Shown here: positions 5,528-6,253 of the stretch, piece after piece
How positions within the stretch are numbered: position 1 is the stretch's first letter
How the letters are laid out: every line of letters starts with the position of its first letter
Assembly (NCBI GenBank): GCA_964517075.1
Contig: CAZFAT010000344.1
Span: forward strand, 1-6,253
Source: CAZFAT01 sp964517075
GTDB lineage: Bacteria > Acidobacteriota > Vicinamibacteria > Vicinamibacterales > SCN-69-37
Direction: 5' to 3'
DNA: 6,253 nucleotides
The notes under the pieces: generated by a model
The model's database searches: none
What the model was told of the DNA's origin: nothing
Seen by the model: the letters and a program-made list of their open reading frames with translations, nothing else
Translations under genes and position numbers: made by a program

Positions 5528-6253
5528 GTGGAGCCGCCTGCCGTGTCCGTTCCGGCCGCCAGCCTATTGGTTCGCCACGCGGCGGCGCTCGGCGACCGGG
5601 CCCGTCGCGCCCAGGCCGCGAGCCACCGGGTTGCGAGGTTTCTGCCCTGGGCGGCCGCCGTATCCTGCGGCGCGAGTGCGCTGGCGCTTCTCGTCGGCCG
5701 CGGCCGTCCCCTCGGTCTCCTCCTCTTGGCCGCCAGCGCTGTCGCCGCGGCGCTCGTGCTGATCCTCGCCCGCATCGAGCGGCCCGTGTCCGACGATACC
5801 GTCGCCGAACTCGACTCTGCCGCACGTCTGGACGGAGCCCTGCGCAGCGCGCACTGGTTTGCGAGCAACGACAGTGGGGGCGCGGGCAGTAGCGCGGACG
5901 CCGCCTGGGTGACGTTTCACGTCGAGGCGACGGCCGGTCGTGCCGCTGGAGTGGACTGGGGTGCCCTGTACACCCGCCCGCCGGCCGCGCGACGATGGTT
6001 GGCCACCGCCGCGCTGAGCGCGGCCACCGTTGCCATGCTCACCGTGGACGCTCCTCGTCTTTCGCAGCCATCACTGTCCGCGGCCGGCGCCGGCGACACC
6101 CTGATCGTCATTCCGCACCACCTCGCCGGCGACGTCGTCGAAGGCATGAACGCAATGAAGGAGGGCCGTCAGCCGGCGAAGCAGGCGCTGCGGGCCGTCG
6201 GTCAGGCCATTGAGATTGCCAGGAAGGACCCGCGGGCGCGGCGCGAGCTCGAT
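5528..6253 (+). CDS. Unrecognised membrane protein, N-terminal part (C-terminus outside window)
   Basis: An open frame of 242 codons running off the right edge, divergent from the membrane/spermidine-synthase gene. I do not recognise the family with confidence. Visible: a basic amphipathic start, two close hydrophobic segments (about 39-57 and 62-81), then a soluble stretch with VAELDSAARLDGALRSAHWFA (residues 92-112, in two overlapping parts VAELDSAARLDG and GALRSAHWFA), a third hydrophobic segment (about 156-172), and a charged, probably helical region from about 200. Two N-terminal helices, a short 'Leu-Asp...leu-gly' type segment and a third helix before a long charged region resemble DUF4175-like membrane proteins in layout, but this is a weak comparison. 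The GTG at 5528 follows a TGA and a TATATT box; the GTG at 5543 is an alternative five residues shorter. The frame is preferred over the other open frames here because it gives coherent hydrophobic segments and stays open to the edge. Confidence 0.75.
   Translation, partial: MEPPAVSVPAASLLVRHAAALGDRARRAQAASHRVARFLPWAAAVSCGASALALLVGRGRPLGLLLLAASAVAAALVLILARIERPVSDDTVAELDSAARLDGALRSAHWFASNDSGGAGSSADAAWVTFHVEATAGRAAGVDWGALYTRPPAARRWLATAALSAATVAMLTVDAPRLSQPSLSAAGAGDTLIVIPHHLAGDVVEGMNAMKEGRQPAKQALRAVGQAIEIARKDPRARRELD

Noticed and set aside
4890..5825. 311-codon open frame on the minus strand spanning both divergent starts
   Set aside because: Arg/Gly/Ala-rich shadow in the wrong frame of the membrane protein gene. 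It would overlap the plus-strand gene, and it shows none of the hydrophobic segments of the true frame.

Overview
The window is GC-rich throughout. The proteins are rich in Ala, Arg, Gly and Pro, and long spurious open frames lie antisense to the real genes, as expected at this base composition. Four protein genes can be supported: three in a row on the minus strand, and one leaving the window on the plus strand. A secreted ThuA-like protein with Gly/Arg/Pro-rich tails, a fused membrane/spermidine-synthase protein and a cyclic-glucan-synthase-type enzyme together suggest a soil-type Acidobacteriota (Vicinamibacteria-like) or similar environmental bacterium. This taxonomic reading is inference from gene style. 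There is no rRNA, tRNA, CRISPR array or transposase gene in the window.

Layout. Minus strand, in transcription order: (1) 5506-3029, an 825-residue polytopic membrane protein fused to a spermidine-synthase-like Rossmann domain. (2) 2918-1806, an exported 370-residue ThuA-like protein with a good Shine-Dalgarno, followed by a perfect 15-bp hairpin at 1783-1751 that may be its terminator. (3) 1617-1, the first 539 residues of a very large NdvB/ChvB-type cyclic beta-1,2-glucan synthase; the gene continues beyond base 1. Plus strand: 5528-6253, the first 242 residues of an unrecognised membrane protein, divergent from gene 1.

The unusual content is mostly in and around gene 1. Its reading frame carries two strong palindromes that preserve the frame. 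One is a 28-bp perfect inverted repeat (4833-4899), in the loop joining the two duplicated membrane halves. The other is a GTAG-headed REP-type hairpin (4205-4230), in the linker between the last helix of the second half and the next hydrophobic segment. REP-like elements are normally extragenic, so two in one gene, both at module boundaries, is the best lead here. Gene 1 and the divergent plus-strand gene are separated by only 21 bp. That gap holds one AT-rich core that reads as a -10 box on both strands, 6-7 nt from a GTG start each way, which suggests divergent leaderless transcription.

No pathway clearly links the four genes. Cell-envelope or membrane location is the only shared theme: an inner-membrane glucan synthase, a secreted protein and two membrane proteins. 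The gaps between the minus-strand genes (110 and 188 nt) and the hairpin between genes 2 and 3 argue against one tightly coupled operon.
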